Positions 60,760 to 64,000 of a stretch of DNA of 64,000 bases are shown piece by piece. Location: assembly GCA_902618855.1 (NCBI GenBank), contig CACNCD010000002.1:62001-126000 (forward strand), written 5' to 3'. The notes beneath the pieces were generated by a model, which saw nothing but the letters and a program-made list of their open reading frames with translations, was not told the origin of the DNA and did not search any database. The position numbers and the translations under genes are program-made. This stretch comes from an uncultured Pelagibacteraceae bacterium. Its GTDB lineage: Bacteria; Pseudomonadota; Alphaproteobacteria; Pelagibacterales; Pelagibacteraceae. How positions within the stretch are numbered: position 1 is the stretch's first letter; every line of letters starts with the position of its first letter.

Positions 60760-61854
60760 CTAAAACTTGGATTTTATTAGGTCCACTACTTTTTCATTAC
60801 CTAAATCTGTTAAATGAATTCTATCATTAAATAACCATTTTTCATCAAATTTTTTATCGAAATAAGAATTGCAATCTAAAAACTCGATATTTAAGTTGTT
60901 ACATTCTTCTTCAAGAATTAATTTATATTCTGAGTAAAAATTTTTACTTATATCAGCCCATGTTTTATGTAATCTTATTGAAGAGCTGTCTGTAACAGAA
61001 AAAAGTTTTTCCTCTTCAGATGATTTTTTTTTTTCACACCAAGTAGCCAATGGTTGTAATACATAAATAACTTTTGTTTTTGTGCCAACTTGATAATTGT
61101 GCCAAAATTTAAGATTTTTTTTAACAATATTTGTTAATATTTTTTTTCTATCAGAATTTGATAAAATTTTTTCTTTTTGGTTTGATAAATGTTTTTTTGA
61201 TAAAACTTTTTTTATTAATTGTTTTATTGTAATATTTTTCCAATCAACTTTTTCTTTACTAAAATATTCAAAGGTAAATTTAGCCATTTTTTTCTTAAAG
61301 GAAATGGTGCTGTTTTCTAATTCATTTAAATAAATCCGAGAAAAATAATGGGAGTCAAATAGTTCATCAAATTCTGTATTAAAATAAGTCATAAAAACAT
61401 CTATTAAGCCAGAAAAAACAACAACTTTTTCAACGTTGTTCAGATAATTGATAAAATTTTGAAAAATTATTGTTTCCTGAAAGCCATTGTACGCACTACA
61501 AGCCATATTGAAAAAATAAGTATCTGTTTTATTTGATAAAATTCCTGGAATGGTTTTTTCATCATTGCTGGATCCGATCCCAAATGCAGTTGAATTACCA
61601 ATTACAACTCCAAATTTTTTAAAGCCTTTGTGCAAATTTGGATGGAAAATTGAATTAATTTTATCTGTTTGATTTACCATATCGATATTAAGATTATTAA
61701 ATCTAAAACCATCTTTGTCTAAATTATATACTTCAGATTTATAGTTTGTTTTATTAAAAAACATTACATAAGGTTTCCAGACTGATGAAATTAAATCATA
61801 CTCTTTTAATTGTGGAGACAGACTATATCTAACCTTATAGAACTCATCTTTCAT
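60760..61854 (-). CDS. SGNH/GDSL-hydrolase-like protein
   Basis: 364-residue protein without signal peptide or membrane helix. A possible block I is VIGNSTAFGIGSS (Ser in GNS), and block V is NDRIHLTDLGNEKV with the Asp-x-x-His pair near the C-terminus, so an SGNH-type esterase fold is likely. The middle (160-230) is Lys/Phe-rich and divergent. Such proteins often acylate or deacylate glycans, and an O-GlcNAc-transferase-like gene lies upstream. Substrate unknown. Confidence 0.6.
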   Translation of the reverse strand: MKDEFYKVRYSLSPQLKEYDLISSVWKPYVMFFNKTNYKSEVYNLDKDGFRFNNLNIDMVNQTDKINSIFHPNLHKGFKKFGVVIGNSTAFGIGSSNDEKTIPGILSNKTDTYFFNMACSAYNGFQETIIFQNFINYLNNVEKVVVFSGLIDVFMTYFNTEFDELFDSHYFSRIYLNELENSTISFKKKMAKFTFEYFSKEKVDWKNITIKQLIKKVLSKKHLSNQKEKILSNSDRKKILTNIVKKNLKFWHNYQVGTKTKVIYVLQPLATWCEKKKSSEEEKLFSVTDSSSIRLHKTWADISKNFYSEYKLILEEECNNLNIEFLDCNSYFDKKFDEKWLFNDRIHLTDLGNEKVVDLIKSKF

Positions 61855-61933
61855 GTATTTTATCTATTCCTTATTTTAATATTTCAATATGCGAATTATT
61901 ATAACTGATATCAATAAAAATATAAATCTTCAT

Positions 61934-64000
61934 TTATTTGGTTTCTATATTCTCAGTTTTCTTATTTTCAATATATTTATTATAAATTTCTAAATAAGCT
62001 TTTTCTATATTGGTAGTAAAAAGTTTTGTATTAAATAAAGGTGAAGTATTCCTCAAATTAACCAATTTAATTTTAATATTTTTTAAGATGGTTAAATCAT
62101 TTGCTAATTCCACAGCTGTTTCCTCATACTCTTTTGTAGTTTGGGTTATTAGTTTATTTAAACCAAGCAAATTCAATAAACTTGAAGAGACTCTACTTGC
62201 ATATGTTTCTCCTTGAAGCGTAAGCACTGGCAATCCACCTTTTAATGAGTCACAACAGGTAGAGTGTGCGTTATAAGGTGAAGTATCTAAAAACAAATCA
62301 GCAGCTCCGTATCTTGCTAAATGATCTTCAAAAGATGGTAAAAAATCTGCAAAAATAATCCTTTCAGGATCTATGCCTCTATTAATAGCTTCTTGTTTTA
62401 AATTTATACAAGATACATCGTTACTTTTAAAAAGCCAAAGAACACTACCATCAACTCTTTTTAATATTTTCATCCAAACATCAAAAAATTTTGGTAATAT
62501 TTTATAACTTTGATTAAAACAGCAAAATACGAAACCGTTTCTTGGTAGACCAAGTTCCTCTTTTGTAAACGTTTTTTTAGATATTTTTTTTTTTGAGTCA
62601 GTAGTCATAAAGGTATTAGGTAAATAAATTATTTTTTCCGAATAATATTTTTGATTTTCTTTTGGTATCAAAACTTTATCAGCAATTATATAATTAAAAT
62701 AATCTGAACCAGTAGTTCCAGGATAGCCGAGGTAGCTAACTTGTAATGGAGCACATCTTTCAATAAAAATTTTAAATCTATTTTTTACAGTATAGCCCAT
62801 TAAATCAACACCAATATCTATCCCTAAGTTATTTGAGAGTTGGGCTATTTCCTTTTCACTCTTAGATTTAACATTGATAAATTTAAAAACAGTATTTGAA
62901 ATTCTTTTATAAATTTCATCATCAGTATCTGGTCCAAAATAGAAACAATAAATTTCGAATTTAGATTTATCATGTAATTCAAGTAAATTTACTACTAAAT
63001 TGCCAACAGCATGTTTTCGAAAATCAGCTGAAAAATATCCAATCCTAATTTTTTTTTTTATTTCTTTTTTTTGATCTAAGTTGAGATCTTTACTTAACTT
63101 AGAAAAATTTGAAATTTTTTTTTCACTTAATGTAAATGAAATCAGCTTATCCGACCATTTTTTTGCTGCTGTTTTTTGTGATTTGAGTGAGTCATAAGAA
63201 AATAATAGTGTATGAGGATTAAAAATTTTTTTTGGATCAAATACTGTATTTTTGAGATTTTGCAAATCTTCATCAAAATTTTTCCAATCACATAATTTAA
63301 GCTTAGTATGCATTATTGTGCTAATCAAACTTTCAAAATCTGGGTTTATCTCTAAAACTTTCTTAAAATTTTCTAAAGCTTCATCGTTACAGTTTGCTGC
63401 TAGAAGCAAATTGCCTTTATTATAGTATGCCTCAGCATAACTTGGATTGATTTTTATTGCTAAGTCGTAGGATTGTAATGACTCATCTATTTTTTCTATT
63501 TCAAAAAGTAAATTTCCTTTGTTATAATGAACAACTGCATAATCTGATTTAATTTTAATTGCTCTATCAAAATTTTGGATAGCGTCTTGATATTTTTTTA
63601 ATTTTAAAAATCCCATGCCAAGATTATTATAAGCTTCTAGATGATTTGGTTGAATTTCTATAGCTTTTTTATAGCTTTCTAATGACTGATCAATTTTTTT
63701 TTGCTTCCAAAGAGAATTACCAAGATTATTATAAGCATCTGCATAATTTGGTTTTATTTTAATCGCCTCTTTAAAACTTTGAATTGCAGCTTCATATTTT
63801 TCCAACAGAAAAAGTGCATTACCCTTATTATTAAAAGCTTCTGCATTACTTGGTTGAAGTTTAATAACATCGTCCCAACATCTTAAAGCTAAATCAAACT
63901 TTTTAAGTTTAAATAATATCAAAGCATAAAGTTGAAAAACTTCGGCCTGTGGTTTTAATCTAGAAACTTCTGAAATTATTTCTTCTGATTTTTTATAATC
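61934..64000 (-). CDS. TPR protein with O-GlcNAc transferase (GT41) domain, 5' end cut off
   Basis: The ORF track starts at an internal TTG (63920-63922), but the frame is open for 26 more codons to the window edge (ending KPQAEVFQLYA before the TTG), so the gene continues to the right. At least five TPR units follow the pattern AYNNLGNSLWKQKKIDQSLESY, in part. The catalytic part has IGYFSADFRKHAVGNL with the active-site-region His, FNQSYKILP with the UDP-contacting Lys, DTSPYNAHSTCCDSL and LQGETYASRVSSSLL. Bacterial homologues glycosylate proteins, but the target here is unknown. Confidence 0.9.
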   Translation of the reverse strand, partial: DYKKSEEIISEVSRLKPQAEVFQLYALILFKLKKFDLALRCWDDVIKLQPSNAEAFNNKGNALFLLEKYEAAIQSFKEAIKIKPNYADAYNNLGNSLWKQKKIDQSLESYKKAIEIQPNHLEAYNNLGMGFLKLKKYQDAIQNFDRAIKIKSDYAVVHYNKGNLLFEIEKIDESLQSYDLAIKINPSYAEAYYNKGNLLLAANCNDEALENFKKVLEINPDFESLISTIMHTKLKLCDWKNFDEDLQNLKNTVFDPKKIFNPHTLLFSYDSLKSQKTAAKKWSDKLISFTLSEKKISNFSKLSKDLNLDQKKEIKKKIRIGYFSADFRKHAVGNLVVNLLELHDKSKFEIYCFYFGPDTDDEIYKRISNTVFKFINVKSKSEKEIAQLSNNLGIDIGVDLMGYTVKNRFKIFIERCAPLQVSYLGYPGTTGSDYFNYIIADKVLIPKENQKYYSEKIIYLPNTFMTTDSKKKISKKTFTKEELGLPRNGFVFCCFNQSYKILPKFFDVWMKILKRVDGSVLWLFKSNDVSCINLKQEAINRGIDPERIIFADFLPSFEDHLARYGAADLFLDTSPYNAHSTCCDSLKGGLPVLTLQGETYASRVSSSLLNLLGLNKLITQTTKEYEETAVELANDLTILKNIKIKLVNLRNTSPLFNTKLFTTNIEKAYLEIYNKYIENKKTENIETK

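Overview
The window is AT-rich, gene-dense DNA from a streamlined marine alphaproteobacterium of the SAR11 clade (Candidatus Pelagibacter or a close relative). Three things point there: very low GC with Lys/Asn/Ile-rich proteins, intergenic gaps that are mostly under 100 bp, and gene content that includes a DmdA-type DMSP demethylase and alphaproteobacterial operons (sdhCDAB-mdh-sucCDAB-lpd, atpHAGDC, leuCDB, ffh-rpsP-trmD-rplS, dapF-ftsY). No tRNA, rRNA, insertion sequence, phage gene or CRISPR array was found, and no gene-free stretch exceeds 300 bp.

Region 1 (1-33148) starts with the 3' end of rppH on the + strand. It is followed by about 33 kb in which every gene is on the - strand. In order of transcription these are ffh, rpsP, trmD, rplS; leuC, leuD, leuB; a DMSP demethylation cassette (dmdC-like, dmdB-like, an alpha/beta hydrolase, dmdA); asd; sdhC, sdhD, sdhA, sdhB; a methylmalonate-semialdehyde dehydrogenase; mdh, sucC, sucD, sucA, sucB, lpd; priA; and F1-ATPase atpH, atpA, atpG, atpD, atpC. 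Half of the TCA cycle, complex II and F1-ATPase therefore lie next to a pathway that supplies reduced sulfur and carbon from DMSP. A compact, relatively GC-rich multi-hairpin RNA precedes ffh.

Region 2 (33149-35043) holds dapF and ftsY on the + strand, divergent from ffh.

Region 3 (35040-46096, - strand) looks accessory. It has a membrane-anchored alpha/beta hydrolase, a 58-residue membrane protein missed by the ORF track, an amidase, a TRAP transporter of the keto-acid/lactate type, an FAD-linked D-2-hydroxyacid dehydrogenase, a class I aminotransferase, two tandem FMN-dependent L-2-hydroxyacid dehydrogenases and a PagL-like outer-membrane protein. I read most of it as a 2-hydroxy/2-keto acid uptake and oxidation locus.

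Region 4 (46127-52479) holds cytochrome c maturation genes ccmC-D-E-F-G-H, hspQ, septation protein A (yciB/ispZ), a DUF2794 protein and a Bax-inhibitor-1 membrane protein.

Region 5 (52539-60698) holds an aldo/keto reductase, an IalB-like secreted protein, argG, a PsiE-like protein, folD, yggT, an MscS channel, hemD, hemC and tsaD.

Region 6 (60760-64000) holds an SGNH-hydrolase-like protein and a TPR protein with an O-GlcNAc-transferase domain, cut by the window edge. It is probably the start of a surface or glycosylation segment.

The most useful observations are the structured ffh leader with mutually exclusive pairings, the dmd cassette placed inside a leu-asd backbone with a non-ATG start candidate for its hydrolase, the hydroxyacid locus, a hairpin with a U-run upstream of ccmC, and low-complexity tails on ribosomal proteins S16 and L19. 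I did not find a clearly unprecedented multigene system.
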